Part shown: positions 22,882 through 35,754 of the stretch, piece after piece | Numbering within the stretch: the first letter of the stretch is position 1 | Layout: each line of letters starts with the position of its first letter | Assembly (NCBI GenBank): GCA_963693085.1 | Contig: OY856411.1 | Coordinates: 68,313,001-68,377,000 of the forward strand | Length of the DNA stretch: 64,000 nt | Direction of reading: 5' to 3' | Source: Alisma plantago-aquatica | Lineage: Eukaryota; Streptophyta; Magnoliopsida; Alismatales; Alismataceae | Program-made: the position numbers and the translations under genes | Notes under the pieces: generated by a model | The model's input: the letters and a program-made list of their open reading frames with translations, nothing else | What the model was told of the DNA's origin: nothing | The model's database searches: none

Positions 22882-24764
22882 GAAGATGACAAACCATTCC
22901 ATAAATGTATTGAAAGCTTGTAAGTAAAATCATACCTTCGGAGAAACCTAGGGGTTTCAGTAGAATTGAGTTCATATGCTCCCCCTCAATTGATGCTAGT
23001 GGAGTTTTCATACTCCCCCTCAATTGATGCTATTTCTCCTGCATGGTTAGCTTTCATAACATTTATAGAAACTATGTCTTCTACTCATATATGTTCTATA
23101 CATATATGTCTTCTCCCATTTACCTTCTCCCCTTTACATGGACACGCTTCTTTGCTTCATGTAAGACATGCCTTCTCCCTGTTGTCAAAAGAAGACATAT
23201 CTTTCTCCCCCTTTGTCATTTCAAAAAGGTGGGGGTATGAAGAAACTAAGAAACACCACTTGTTAAGAGAAAGAAGATAACAAAAGTTATATAAGGAGAG
23301 TAGAAGAGCACAGATAGGGGCTTGTCCAAGCATAGAAAGAAAAGCAAGTTAAAGCATATACTTGAACAACCCAAAACATGCAAGATAGGGTGCTGCAGAA
23401 AAACAATAAATCGCAATTTTGACCCTCAAGATGATGGAATTTGATCAAAAACCATCAGGGCTCATGGCGAAGCGATGAGCCTTGCTCAGAAGGTAGTTTC
23501 TGCATAAAAACACTATACTTGCAGCAAAAACTGAAACTGGAGCAAAAGCTGCATAAAAAATCCACAAAAACTCCAATTTCTACATATCATGTAGATCTAT
23601 GTACCCTGCATCACAATGTTATGCAAGCAACTCAAGATAGTAGATATGCAATTTAAGGAACAATCTAGAGCATGTATGAGATAAGATACAAGCATAACAT
23701 ATAGATGATCAAATATGGCACTTTGTAAACAAGGTTAGAACTACATGTATATGAACTACTAGTAGATGGTATCACAAGTTAGGACTACTAGTAGGATCTA
23801 GATCATAGCAAGAGATACCAAAAGGTACACAAGATAAAGCAAGCTATGATTAGATGAAGAGATATATCCAAACAAGGAGATATGCAAGTTTAGAAGCATG
23901 AAAGGATATAACTCACTAGATATGCATCCTTACCATAAGATGATTATCCCTAAGAATCTCAAGATTGTATTACAACAAGATATACACCTAGATAGATGTA
24001 GCAAGTTAGAGAACAATGGAAGCGATTTTAGACACAACTAAGAGATCCAAAGAGATCATCATCAAAACCTGCAAAACAACTCAAAGCAAGTAATTGCAAC
24101 ATATAGATATACCAATTTAGAGCAATTAGAGAGATAGAGTTGTAAGCAAGATAGGCAATTCAGAACATGGCAATATGCATATATAAAGGTACCAAATGGA
24201 GTGCCAAAGAATAAGGCTATTGGTTGAGAAAATCTAGTTGAGAGGGAAATTCTCATTCAATAAGCCAACTGTATACTCTGTGAACAGTGTTTTCGGTCGA
24301 GTTCTGTGTATTGGCAACTCGGCCGATCGCAGCTGTTGGCAACACCCATTGGTGCCTATCGGTCGAGTTTTAGACAGGACAAAACTCGGCCGACAAAACT
24401 ACTGTAGAAAAAGCACATATTTTTCATAAAACATATCTAGAGGCATGCCAAAAAAATACAAACCATATCCAAACATGTCTAAGCAAGTTAGTAATGCACT
24501 ATAGAAGCATTAGAAACAGTTTTTGAGCAAGAGTGTGAAGATAAACACAAAATGCCACTTTTGACTCAAAAACCATATGTATAGTGCATACTAACTTGAC
24601 AAAAACAAGTTAGAACAGGTTATAAGCAATAAAAACATTACCTTCATGCTTACCATTTCTTTTCCACTTGTTGTCACCCTCTACACATCTCACCTTTCTT
24701 CTTTCATGTGGATTGAGAAGTCAATTTGCAATTCAATGGCTCATGTCAATCCATTTGCAAGTAC
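22882..24764. other. Non-coding 3' internal region, unit 4
   Basis: Palindrome pairs at 24293-24393. The stop-loss in gag makes the last 30 bp of this region's usual extent coding. Private changes include one near 24016 (ACAATGG for ACAACGG), a CG transition. Confidence 0.75.
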
Positions 24765-26666
24765 CTACAAGAAGAAATATGAAATGGTCCCCAATCGTGT
24801 TTTTGGGTCCGGAGGGGTTAGTTTAGCAACCCAAATCCTATTGCTCTTGGGTTCTTTCCTAAAAGGACAACAATTAGAATAATGACCAAAATCATTGCAA
24901 TAGTTGCATGTGCCCATAGTCTTGGAACTAGAGGATTCTCCATGGAATATTGGAGGTCCTTTATCTTTGTTGTTCCCTTGACTACTATCATACCCTAAAC
25001 CATGTCTACCAATTTGTTTAGTAGTATGGTCTAGGATTTGATTAAGATTCTTTTTACCCACTAAGAATCTTTGCAAAGAAGATCTCAAACTATCATTATC
25101 ATGCTTAAGAGAAGCAATAGTAGAAGACAAACTATTTATATTTTCTTTAGCATGCAAAAGATCATTTTCTAAGCAAAGAGATTTAGTTAAATAAGAATCT
25201 CTATCAATATGAAGAGCAGCAACATCATTTTCTCTATTTGTAGAACTAGAACAAGATTCATGCCCATTGACTTTAGCAAGCAAGGAGGCATTTTCTATTT
25301 CTAATTCATGCAAAACAAAATCTTTGTCCTTGTTTTCAGATTTAAGAACATCAATGTCATGCATGAGAGAATCAACAATTAAAGTATGCTCTTCATTTGA
25401 ACTAGGCATGAGAGGTTGAGCTTCTAGAAATTTTATCTTATCAAGTAAACTAGAATTTTCAAGTTTAAGAGGGTCTACTTGACTAAGACAATCATTTTTA
25501 TCATCAAGCAAGCAAGAATTAGCATGTTCAAGATCATCTAGTTCTACATGCAAATTATCAACAATTTTAGCAAACTTTTTCTTTTTCCTTTTAGAAGACT
25601 TAAGAGAGGCACACATATCATGAATAATAGCAATCAAAGATTCTTTATCTAGAGAGTTTATATTTACCTCACTTGAGTCTTCACTTGTTGATGCTATAAG
25701 AGCAAAATGGCATTCTCCTTCATCACTAGAGCTTGAGCTTGATCCTTCACTTGAATCTTCACTTGAGCTTGAGTTGGAGGAGCCACTTGAGCTTGATTGC
25801 CATTTCTTCTTGTGAAGATGGGTCTTTTTGCTTTGTGGGCAATCTTCCTTGTAGTGACCCTTCTTTCCACATGTGAAGCACCGGATGGAGGAGGACTTGC
25901 CTTTATAGAGTCGACCTTTGGAGTACATGGCATCTTCTTTAGCTTGAGAGGATGGAGAGACTTGTTCCATGATAGCTTCAATTTGAGCCTTCATTTCAGC
26001 CTTCTTCATTCTCTTTAGCTCTTTCTTCTCTTGTCTTTCTACTTCCTCCCTCTTGTCAAGTGTGGCTTCATGTGCTTGTAGATTTCCAATGAGCTCTTCA
26101 ATAGGAATATCCCTAAGCGACCTTGCTTCTACAATGGAAGTCACCTTGGATTCCCATCTCTTGGGGAGAGTTCTAAGGATCTTTGAGTTGATCTCTCCAC
26201 TAGACATAGGATGTCCTAGAACAGCAAGACCATTCAAGATGGTGTTGAGCCTTGAGTACATGTTGGCTATGCTCTCTTCCTTTCCCATCTTTAAGTTCTC
26301 AAGCAACCCTTTGAGCATGTAGACTTTGCTTTCCTTCACTTGATCTGTCCCTTCATAAGTGATGCAAAGCTTTCTCCATACCTCATAGGCCGTCTCACAA
26401 GAGGAAATCCGGTTGAACTCGGTGGGGGTCATGGAGGCATATAGGATGTGCATGTCTCTAGCATTCAAGGTTGCTTTCATCAAGGTGGCTTCATCCCATT
26501 CTTCAATGTTTGTCTTTGGTAGAATGTATGGGTTGTTCACCATTTGCCACATCTCGAGACTTGATCCTTGGATGAAGAATTGAAGTCTTCTTCTCCAATA
26601 GAGGAAGTTGCTCCCATTGAAGATTGGAAGGCTGGTCGAGAGTCTCCCTCCTAGGTAGTCACCCAT
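24765..26666 (-). CDS. gag: Gag polyprotein, unit 4, intact with C-terminal extension
   Basis: The normal TGA stop is CGA here (plus-strand change near 24797), so translation continues 10 codons to the next TAG, giving 633 residues. The added tail is short and hydrophobic at its end (SYFFL). Both zinc knuckles are complete. Other private or rare changes are S45N, A71D, F125L, G279S next to the first knuckle, L336I, L365F, S399P and A605E. This is the largest set of amino-acid changes among the open copies and suggests relaxed constraint. Confidence 0.88.
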   Translation of the reverse strand: MGDYLGGRLSTSLPIFNGSNFLYWRRRLQFFIQGSSLEMWQMVNNPYILPKTNIEEWDEATLMKATLNARDMHILYASMTPTEFNRISSCETAYEVWRKLCITYEGTDQVKESKVYMLKGLLENLKMGKEESIANMYSRLNTILNGLAVLGHPMSSGEINSKILRTLPKRWESKVTSIVEARSLRDIPIEELIGNLQAHEATLDKREEVERQEKKELKRMKKAEMKAQIEAIMEQVSPSSQAKEDAMYSKGRLYKGKSSSIRCFTCGKKGHYKEDCPQSKKTHLHKKKWQSSSSGSSNSSSSEDSSEGSSSSSSDEGECHFALIASTSEDSSEVNINSLDKESLIAIIHDMCASLKSSKRKKKKFAKIVDNLHVELDDLEHANSCLLDDKNDCLSQVDPLKLENSSLLDKIKFLEAQPLMPSSNEEHTLIVDSLMHDIDVLKSENKDKDFVLHELEIENASLLAKVNGHESCSSSTNRENDVAALHIDRDSYLTKSLCLENDLLHAKENINSLSSTIASLKHDNDSLRSSLQRFLVGKKNLNQILDHTTKQIGRHGLGYDSSQGNNKDKGPPIFHGESSSSKTMGTCNYCNDFGHYSNCCPFRKEPKSNRIWVAKLTPPDPKTRLGTISYFFL

Positions 26667-26703
26667 CTTCTCCTACTTGTTGAAGTATGCTTGGAGAAGA
26701 CCC

Positions 26704-26715
26704 GCTCTGATATCA
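26704..26715 (-). other. Primer-binding site, unit 4, one mismatch
   Basis: The element strand reads TGATATCAGAGC, one G-to-A transition from the consensus. It shares this base with the doubly mutated neighbouring site at 21224-21235, so the change may have spread between adjacent units. Confidence 0.88.
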
Positions 26716-26717
26716 CT

Positions 26718-28346
26718 TGTTAGATCCTATATGGGTGACTTAGGTGCTCTAGAGGGGGGGTGAATATAGCTGAAAGCACTTAAACAAAATTCATTAAACC
26801 TTCAAATTATATGACAAGATAAGGTTGCTAAATAGGTAATTTGAGTGCAACTAAATCATGCATAGCAAGGATAAGAGAGATTGAACATGCACCAATTAGA
26901 CAAGCTATTTAGAGTGGTTCCACACTTCAAACTAGAAGTGTGTCAGTCCACTTGCCTAGAGAGGTCAACCTCTAGGACTTCAACCAATTGCACTCTTATA
27001 TTCACTTAATAAGACATACAATACATGACCAACAAAGGACTTACCTATCCAATACAAAGAGTCTTCAACCTTACCAAGGACTTACCCACTTTGCAAGAGT
27101 CTTCGGCCTTCTCCAAGGACTTACCCACTCTTGCACAAGTCTTCGGCCTTGCAGGAATTACCCACTCTTCTTGGATCTTCCGCCTTTGACTTCACCTTCA
27201 CTCGGAGAAGCTTTCCACCAAGGACTTACCTACTTGAGCTTGAGTCTTCTGCCTTCTCCAAGGGCTTACCCACTCTAGCTCCAAGTCTTCAGCCTTGATC
27301 TTCACCAAGGGACTCCTTCCCTTGTTCTTCTTCACCTCTCTTGGATAAGAGAGATAACCTTCATCTTCATGATTGGAAATGAGAGATTGGAGGTGGTGGA
27401 AGTGAGAGCCTCACAAGATATACAAATATGACTAGCTCTCTTATAGATTTCCTACTCACTCTAATGGATGTAGCAAGTGATTAAGCTTAGAGAGAGAGAG
27501 GAGGCTGTAGGAAGCACTCAACTATAGAATAGGAACCTCACAAAGAGTTTGCAATGAATGCTCAACCTTGGAATGAAGCCCAAGGGGTCCTATTTATAGC
27601 TGGGGATGCCTCTTAGCCTTTGGGAACACTTAAGAACGAAAACTAGCCGTTTCGTGGCTTGCAACGGATCTATTTTCACTTGTTGCAACTCCACAACGGC
27701 TAGTAGCACTTTTCTGCATTCCAGTACAGTCTGATCGGCCGAGTTTCAATAAAGGCAACTCGGCCGAACCACTAAAAGACAAGGCTGAAAGCTAGACTGT
27801 CGGCCGAGTTCCCTTGGAGAAACTCGGCCGATCGGTCGACTTTCATCTTGGACCGATCAGTGGATCGGCCGAGTTTCCTAGCTAGAAACTCGACCGAACG
27901 GGAATCGGCTGAGTTTGTAACTCGGCCGATTGCAACAAAAATTCCAGAATATATGGATCGGCCGAGTTTGGAATTCGGCCGACAAAATCCCTGTTATGGG
28001 TATTTTGGAATTTTCGTTTGACTATACAAATGATGGATTTTTGTGTCCCAATAATTTTTCTAAGCTTAATTACAAGTCATACAATCATTACAAGTGGTTA
28101 CAAAGCAATTCTAAGGTCATTTACATAGAGATCCCAAATTGCACACTTGTAGCTATTTTGACTTGTCTTTTTTCCAATTTGATATGCGCAAGTTAGGGCA
28201 TTTGGAGTGTGTCTAAACCTAATCTGAAATCACTCAATTGTAGAAGCATTAGACACCAATATGTGGAATGGTTAGTCATCATCAAAACAAGGGTTTAGTC
28301 AATTTAGACGTGAGTCAACATTGACCTAATTGACCTTGAGTCAACA
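26718..28346 (-). repeat. LTR 5
   Basis: 1,629 bp. TATA box at 27590-27598; U3 palindrome block at 27735-27982, all motifs in consensus form. Two private changes lie near its low-coordinate end (GATCCTATATGGG near 26723 and GAATATAGC near 26764). Confidence 0.92.
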
Positions 28347-28360
28347 TTCTCCCCCTTTTT

Positions 28361-30273
28361 GAAGATGACAAACCATTCCATAAATGTATTGAAAGCTTGT
28401 AAGTAAAATCATACCTTCGGAGAAACCTAGGGGTTTCAGTAGAATTGAGTTCATATGCTCCCCCTCAATTGATGCTAGTGGAGTTTTCATACTCCCCCTC
28501 TGTTGATGCTATTTCTCCTGCATGGTTAGCTTTCATAACATTTATAGAAACTATGTCTTCTACTCATATATGTTCTACACATATACGTCTTCTCCCATTT
28601 ACCTTCTCCCCTTTACATGGACACGCTTCTTTGCTTCATGTAAGACATGCCTTCTCCCTGTTGTCAAAAGAAGACATATCTTTCTCCCCCTTTGTCATTT
28701 CAAAAAGGTGGGGGTATGAAGAAACTAAGAAACACCACTTGTTAAGAGAAAGAAGATAACAAAAGTTATATAAGGAGAGTAGAAGAGCACAGATAGGGGC
28801 TTGTCCAAGCATAGAAAGAAAAGCAAGTTAAAGCATATACTTGAACAACCCAAAACATGCAAGATAGGGTGCTGCAGAAAAACAATAAATCGCAATTTTG
28901 ACCCTCAAGATGATGGAATTTGATCAAAAACCATCAGGGCTCATGGCGAAGCGATGAGCCTTGCTCAGAAGGTAGTTTCTGCATAAAAACACTATACTTG
29001 CAGCAAAAACTGAAACTGGAGCAAAAGCTGCATAAAAAATCCACAAAAACTCTAATTTCTACATATCATGTAGATCTATGTACCCTGCATCACAATGTTA
29101 TGCAAGCAACTCAAGATAGTAGATATGCAATTTAAGGAACAATCTAGAGCATGTATGAGATAAGATACAAGCATAACATATAGATGATCAAAGATGGCAC
29201 TTTGTAAACAAGGTTAGAACTACATGTATATGAACTACTAGTAGATGGTATCACAAGTTAGGACTACTAGTAGGATCTAGATCATAGCAAGAGATACCAA
29301 AAGGTACACAAGATAAAGCAAGCTATGATTAGATGAAGAGATATATCCAAACAAGGAGATATGCAAGTTTAGAAGCATGAAAGGATATAACTCACTAGAT
29401 ATGCATCCTTACCATAAGATGATTATCCCTAAGAATCTCAAGATTGTATTACAACAAGATATACACCTAGATAGATGTAGCAAGTTAGAGCACAACGGAA
29501 GCGATTTTAGACACAACTAAGAGATCCAAAGAGATCATCATCAAAACCTGCAAAACAACTCAAAGCAAGTAATTGCAACATATAGATATACCAATTTAGA
29601 GCAATTAGAGAGATAGAGTTGTAAGCAAGATAGGCAATTCAGAACATGGCAATATGCATATATAAAGGTACCAAATGGAGTGCCAAAGAATAAGGCTATT
29701 GGTTGAGAAAATCTAGTTGAGAGGGAAATTCTCATTCAATAAGCCAACTGTATACTCTGTGAACAGTGTTTTCGGTCGAGTTCTGTGTATTGGCAAATCG
29801 GCCGATCGCAGCTGTTGGCAACACCCATTGGTGCCTATCGGTCGAGTTTTAGACAGGACAAAACTCGGCCGACAAAACTACTGTAGAAAAAGCACATATT
29901 TTTCATAAAACATATCTAGAGGCATGCCAAAAAAATACAAACCATATCCAAACATGTCTAAGCAAGTTAGTAATGCACTATAGAAGCATTAGAAACAGTT
30001 TTTGAGCAAGAGTGTGAAGATAAACACAAAATGCCACTTTTGACTCAAAAACCATATGTATAGTGCATACTAACTTGACAAAAACAAGTTAGAACAGGTT
30101 ATAAGCAATAAAAACATTACCTTCATGCTTACCATTTCTTTTCCACTTGTTGTCACCCTCTACACATCTCACCTTTCTTCTTTCATGTGGATTGAGAAGT
30201 CAATTTGCAATTCAATGGCTCATGTCAATCCATTTGCAAGTACCTACAAGAAGAAAGATGAAATGGTCCCCAA
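28361..30273. other. Non-coding 3' internal region, unit 5
   Basis: Palindrome pairs at 29772-29872; a private change near 29797 (GGCAAATCGG) alters the base next to one palindrome. The second Tn-CTCCCCCTC repeat is changed to CTGTTGATGC near 28499. Confidence 0.75.
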
Positions 30274-32145
30274 TCATGTTTTTGGGTCCGGAGGGGTTAG
30301 TTTAGCAACCCAAATCCTATTGCTCTTGGGTGCTTTCCTAAAAGGACAACAATTAGAATAATGACCAAAATCATTGCAATAGTTGCATGTGCCCATAGTC
30401 TTGGAACTAGAGGATTCTCCATGGAATATTGGAGGTCCTTTATCTTTGTTGTTCCCTTGACTACTATCATACCCTAAACCATGTCTACCAATTTGTTTAG
30501 TAGTATGGTCTAGGATTTGATTAAGATTCTTTTTACCCACTAAGAATCTTTGCAAAGAAGATCTCAAACTATCATTATCATGCTTAAGAGAAGCAATAGT
30601 AGAAGACAAACTATTTATATTTTCTTTAGCATGCAAAAGATCATTTTCTAAGCAAAGAGATTTAGTTAAATAAGAATCTCTATCAATATGAAGAGCAGCA
30701 ACATCATTTTCTCTATTTGTAGAACTAGAACAAGATTCATGCCCATTGACTTTAGCAAGCAAGGAGGCATTTTCTATTTCTAATTCATGCAAAACAAAAT
30801 CTTTGTCCTTGTTTTCAGATTTAAGAACATCAATGTCATGCATGAGAGAATCAACAATTAAAGTATGCTCTTCATTTGAACTAGGCATGAGAGGTTGAGC
30901 TTCTAGAAATTTTATCTTATCAAGTAAACTAGAATTTTCAAGTTTAAGAGAGTCTACTTGACTAAGACAATCATTTTTATCATCAAGCAAGCAAGAATTA
31001 GCACGTTCAAGATCATCTAGTTCTACATGCAAATTATCAACAATTTTAGCAAGCTTTTTCTTTTTCCTTTTAGAAGACTTAAGAGAGGCACACATATCAT
31101 GAATAATAGCAATCAAATATTCTTTATCTAGAGAGTTTAGATTTACCTCACTTGAGTCTTCACTTGTTGATGCTATAAGAGCAAAATGGCATTCTCCTTC
31201 ATCACTAGAGCTTGAGCTTGATCCTTCACTTGAATCTTCACTTGAGCTTGAGTTGGAGGAGCCACTTGAGCTTGATTGCCATTTCTTCTTGTGAAGATGG
31301 GTCTTTTTGCCTTGTGGGCAATCTTCCTTGTAGTGACCCTTCTTTCCACATGTGAAGCACCGGATGGAGGAGGACTTGCCTTTGTAGAGTCGACCTTTGG
31401 AGTACATGGAATCTTCTTTAGCTTGAGAGGATGGAGAGACTTGTTCCATGATATCTTCAATTTGAGCCTTCATTTCAGCCTTCTTCATTCTCTTTAGCTC
31501 TTTCTTCTCTTGTCTTTCTACTTCCTCCCTCTTTTCAAGTGTGGCTTCATGTGCTTGTAGATTTCCAATGAGCTCTTCAATAGGAATATCCCTAAGCGAC
31601 CTTGCTTCTACAATGGAAGTCACCTTGGATTCCCATCTCTTGGGGAGAGTTCTAAGGATCTTTGAGTTGATCTCTCCACTAGACATAGGATGTCCTAGAA
31701 CAGCAAGACCATTCAAGATGGTGTTGAGCCTTGAGTACATGTTGGCTATGCTCTCTTCCTTTCCCATCTTGAAGTTCTCAAGCAACCCTTTGAGCATGTA
31801 GACTTTGCTTTCCTTCACTTGATCTGTCCCTTCATAAGTGATGCAAAGCTTTCTCCATACCTCATAGGCCGTCTCACAAGAGGAAATCCGGTTGAACTCG
31901 GTGGGGGTCATGGAGGCATATAGGATGTGCATGGCTCTAGCATTCAAGGTTGCTTTCATCAAGGTGGCTTCATCCCATTCTTCAATGTTTGTCTTTGCTA
32001 GAATGTATGGGTTGTTCACCATTTGCAACATCTCAAGACTTGATCCTTGGATGAAGAATTGAAGTCTTCTTCTCCAATAGAGGAAGTTGCTCCCATTGAA
32101 GATTGGAAGGCTGGTCGAGAGTCTCCCTCCTAGGTAGTCACCCAT
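30274..32145 (-). CDS. gag: Gag polyprotein, unit 5, intact
   Basis: 623 residues with both CCHC knuckles and the coiled coil complete. Private or rare changes are W40L (a conserved aromatic in the UBN2 region of the other copies), S45N, P50A, D204E, A231D, A246S, S343Y and H381R. The loss of Trp-40 could affect folding of the N-terminal domain; that is inference. Confidence 0.9.
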   Translation of the reverse strand: MGDYLGGRLSTSLPIFNGSNFLYWRRRLQFFIQGSSLEMLQMVNNPYILAKTNIEEWDEATLMKATLNARAMHILYASMTPTEFNRISSCETAYEVWRKLCITYEGTDQVKESKVYMLKGLLENFKMGKEESIANMYSRLNTILNGLAVLGHPMSSGEINSKILRTLPKRWESKVTSIVEARSLRDIPIEELIGNLQAHEATLEKREEVERQEKKELKRMKKAEMKAQIEDIMEQVSPSSQAKEDSMYSKGRLYKGKSSSIRCFTCGKKGHYKEDCPQGKKTHLHKKKWQSSSSGSSNSSSSEDSSEGSSSSSSDEGECHFALIASTSEDSSEVNLNSLDKEYLIAIIHDMCASLKSSKRKKKKLAKIVDNLHVELDDLERANSCLLDDKNDCLSQVDSLKLENSSLLDKIKFLEAQPLMPSSNEEHTLIVDSLMHDIDVLKSENKDKDFVLHELEIENASLLAKVNGHESCSSSTNRENDVAALHIDRDSYLTKSLCLENDLLHAKENINSLSSTIASLKHDNDSLRSSLQRFLVGKKNLNQILDHTTKQIGRHGLGYDSSQGNNKDKGPPIFHGESSSSKTMGTCNYCNDFGHYSNCCPFRKAPKSNRIWVAKLTPPDPKT

Positions 32146-32196
32146 CTTCTCCTACTTGTTGAAGTATGCTTGGAGAAGACCCGCTCTGATACCACT

Positions 32197-33826
32197 TGTT
32201 AGATCCTAGATGGGTGACTTAGGTGCTCTAGAGGGGGGGGTGAATAGAGCTGAAAGCACTTAAACAAAATTCATTAAACCTTCAAATTATATGACAAGAT
32301 AAGGTTGCTAAATAGGTAATTTGAGTGCAACTAAATCATGCATAGCAAGGATAAGAGAGATTGAACATGCACCAATTAGACAAGCTATTTAGAGTGGTTC
32401 CACACTTCAAACTAGAAGTGTGTCAGTCCACTTGCCTAGAGAGGTCAACCTCTAGGACTTCAACCAATTGCACTCTTATATTCACTTAATAAGACATACA
32501 ATACATGACCAACAAAGGACTTACCTATCCAATACAAAGAGTCTTCAACCTTACCAAGGACTTACCCACTTTGCAAGAGTCTTCGGCCTTCTCAAAGGAC
32601 TTACCCACTCTTGCACAAGTCTTCGGCCTTGCAGGAATTACCCACTCTTCTTGGATCTTCCGCCTTTGACTTCACCTTCACTCGGAGAAGCTTTCCACCA
32701 AGGACTTACCTACTTGAGCTTGAGTCTTCTACCTTCTCCAAGGGCTTACCCACTCTAGCTCCAAGTCTTCAGCCTTGATCTTCACCAAGGGACTCCTTCC
32801 CTTGTTCTTCTTTACCTCTCTTGGCTAAGAGAGATAACCTTCATCTTCATGATTGGAAATGAGAGATTGGAGGTGGTGGAAGTGAGAGCCTCACAAGATA
32901 TACAAATATGACTAGCTCTCTTACAGATTTCCTACTCACTCTAATGGATGTAGCAAGTGATTAAGCTTAGAGAGAGAGAGGAGGCTGTAGGAAGCACTCA
33001 ACTATAGAATAGGAACCTCACAAAGAGTTTGCAATGAATGCTCAACCTTGGAATGAAGCCCAAGGGGTCCTATTTATAGCTGGGGATGCCTCTTAGCCTT
33101 TGGGAACACTTAAGAACGAAAACTAGCCGTTTCGTGGCTTGCAACGGATCTATTTTCACTTGTTGCAACTCCACAACGGCTAGTATCACTTTTCTGCATT
33201 CCAGTACAGTCTGATCGGCCGAGTTTCAATAAAGGCAACTCGGCCGAACCACTAAAAGACAAGGCTGAAAGCTAGACTGTCGGCCGAGTTCCCTTGGAGA
33301 AACTCGGTCGATCGGTCGACTTTCATCTTGGACCGATCAGTGGATCGGCCGAGTTTCCTAGCTAGAAACTCGACCGAACGGGAATCGGCTGAGTTTGTAA
33401 CTCGGCCGATTGCAACAAAAATTCCAGAATATATGGATCGGCCGAGTTTGGAATTTGGCCGACAAAATCCCTGTTATGGGTATTTTGGAATTTTCGTTTG
33501 ACTATACAAATGATGGATTTTTGTGTCCCAATAATTTTTCTAAGCTTAATTACAAGTCATACAATCATTACAAGTGGTTACAAAGCAATTCTAAGGTCAT
33601 TTACATAGAGATCCCAAATTGCACACTTGTAGCTATTTTGACTTGTCTTTTCTCCAATTTGATATGCGCAAGTTAGGGCATTTGGAGTGTGTCTAAACCT
33701 AATCTGAAATCACTCAATTGTAGAAGCATTAGACACCAATATGTGGAATGGTTAGTCATCATCAAAACAAGGGTTTAGTCAATTTAGACGTGAGTCAACA
33801 TTGACCTAATTGACCTTGAGTCAACA
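32197..33826 (-). repeat. LTR 6
   Basis: 1,630 bp. TATA box at 33070-33078; U3 palindrome block at 33215-33462, with two private C-to-T changes at 33308 (TCGGTCGA) and 33456 (TTGGCCGA). It shares a CTTCTCAAAGG variant near 32590 with LTR 9. Confidence 0.92.
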
Positions 33827-33840
33827 TTCTCCCCCTTTTT

Positions 33841-35754
33841 GAAGATGACAAACCATTCCATAAATGTATTGAAAGCTTGTAAGTAAAATCATACCTTCGG
33901 AGAAACCTAGGGGTTTCAGTAGAATTGAGTTCATATGCTCCCCCTCAATTGATGCTAGTGGAGTTTTCATACTCCCCCTCAATTGATGTTATTTCTCCTG
34001 CATGGTTAGCTTTCATAACATTTATAGAAACTATGTCTTCTACTCATATATGTTCTACACATATATGTCTTCTCCCATTTACCTTCTCCCCTTTACATGG
34101 ACACACTTCTTTGCTTCATGTAAGACATGCCTTCTCCCTGTTGTCAAAAGAAGACATATCTTTCTCCCCATTTGTCATTTCAAAAAGGTGGGGGTATGAA
34201 GAAACTAAGAAACACCACTTGTTAAGAGAAAGAAGATAACAAAAGTTATATAAGGAGAGTAGAAGAGCACAGATAGGGGCTTGTCCAAGCATAGAAAGAA
34301 AAGCAAGTTAAAGCATATACTTGAACAACCCAAAACATGCAAGATAGGGTGCTGCAGAAAAACAATAAATCGCAATTTTGACCCTCAAGATGATGGAATT
34401 TGATCAAAAACCATCTGGGCTCATGGCGAAGCGATGAGCCTTGCTCAGAAGGTAGTTTCTGCATAAAAACACTATACTTGCAGCAAAAACTGAAACTGGA
34501 GCAAAAGCTGCATAAAAAATCCACAAAAACTCTAATTTCTACATATCATGTAGATCTATGTACCCTGCATCACAATGTTATGCAAGCAACTCAAGATAGT
34601 AGATATGCAATTTAAGGAACAATCTAGAGCATGTATGAGATAAGATACAAGCATAACATATAGATGATCAAAGATGGCACTTTGTAAACAAGGTTAGAAC
34701 TACATGTATATGAACTACTAGTAGATGGTATCACAAGTTAGGACTACTAGTAGGATCTAGATCATAGCAAGAGATACCAACAGGTACACAAGATAAAGCA
34801 AGCTATGATTAGATGAAGAGATATATCCAAACAAGGAGATATGCAAGTTTAGAAGCATGAAAGGATATAACTCACTAGATATGCATCCTTACCATAAGAT
34901 GATTATCCCTAAGAATCTCAAGATTGTATTACAACAAGATATACACCTAGATAGATGTAGCAAGTTAGAGCACAACGGAAGCGATTTTAGACACAACTAA
35001 GAGATCCAAAGAGATCATCATCAAAACCTGCAAAACAACTCAAAGCAAGTAATTGCAACATATAGATATACCAATTTAGAGCAATTAGAGAGATAGAGTT
35101 GTAAGCAAGATAGGCAATTCAGAACATGGCAATATGCATATATAAAGGTACCAAATGGAGTGCCAAAGAATAAGGCTATTGGTTGAGAAAATCTAGTTGA
35201 GAGGGAAATTCTCATTCAATAAGCCAACTGTATACTCTGTGAACAGTGTTTTCGGTCGAGTTCTGTGTATTGGCAACTCGGCCGATCGCAGCTGTTGGCA
35301 ACACCCATTGGTGCCTATCGGTCGAGTTTTAGACAGGACAAAACTCGGCCGACAAAACTACTGTAGAAAAAGCACATATTTTTCATAAAACATATCTAGA
35401 GGCATGCCAAAAAAATACAAACCATATCCAAACATGTCTACGCAAGTTAGTAATGCACTATAGAAGCATTAGAAAACAGTTTTTGAGCAAGAGTGTGAAG
35501 ATAAACACAAAATGCCACTTTTGACTCAAAAACCATATGTATAGTGCATACTAACTTGACAAAAACAAGTTAGAACAGGTTATAAGCAATAAAAACATTA
35601 CCTTCATGCTTACCATTTCTTTTCCACTTGTTGTCACCCTCTACACATCTCACCTTTCTTCTTTCATGTGGATTGAGAAGTCAATTTGCAATTCAATGGC
35701 TCATGTCAATCCATTTGCAAGTACCTACAAGAAGAAAGATGAAATGGTCCCCAA
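33841..35754. other. Non-coding 3' internal region, unit 6
   Basis: Palindrome pairs at 35252-35352. It shares the GATGTTATTTC variant near 33985 with units 7 and 8, and the GAAAACAG form near 35472 with unit 1. A private TCTACGCAAG is near 35438. Confidence 0.75.
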
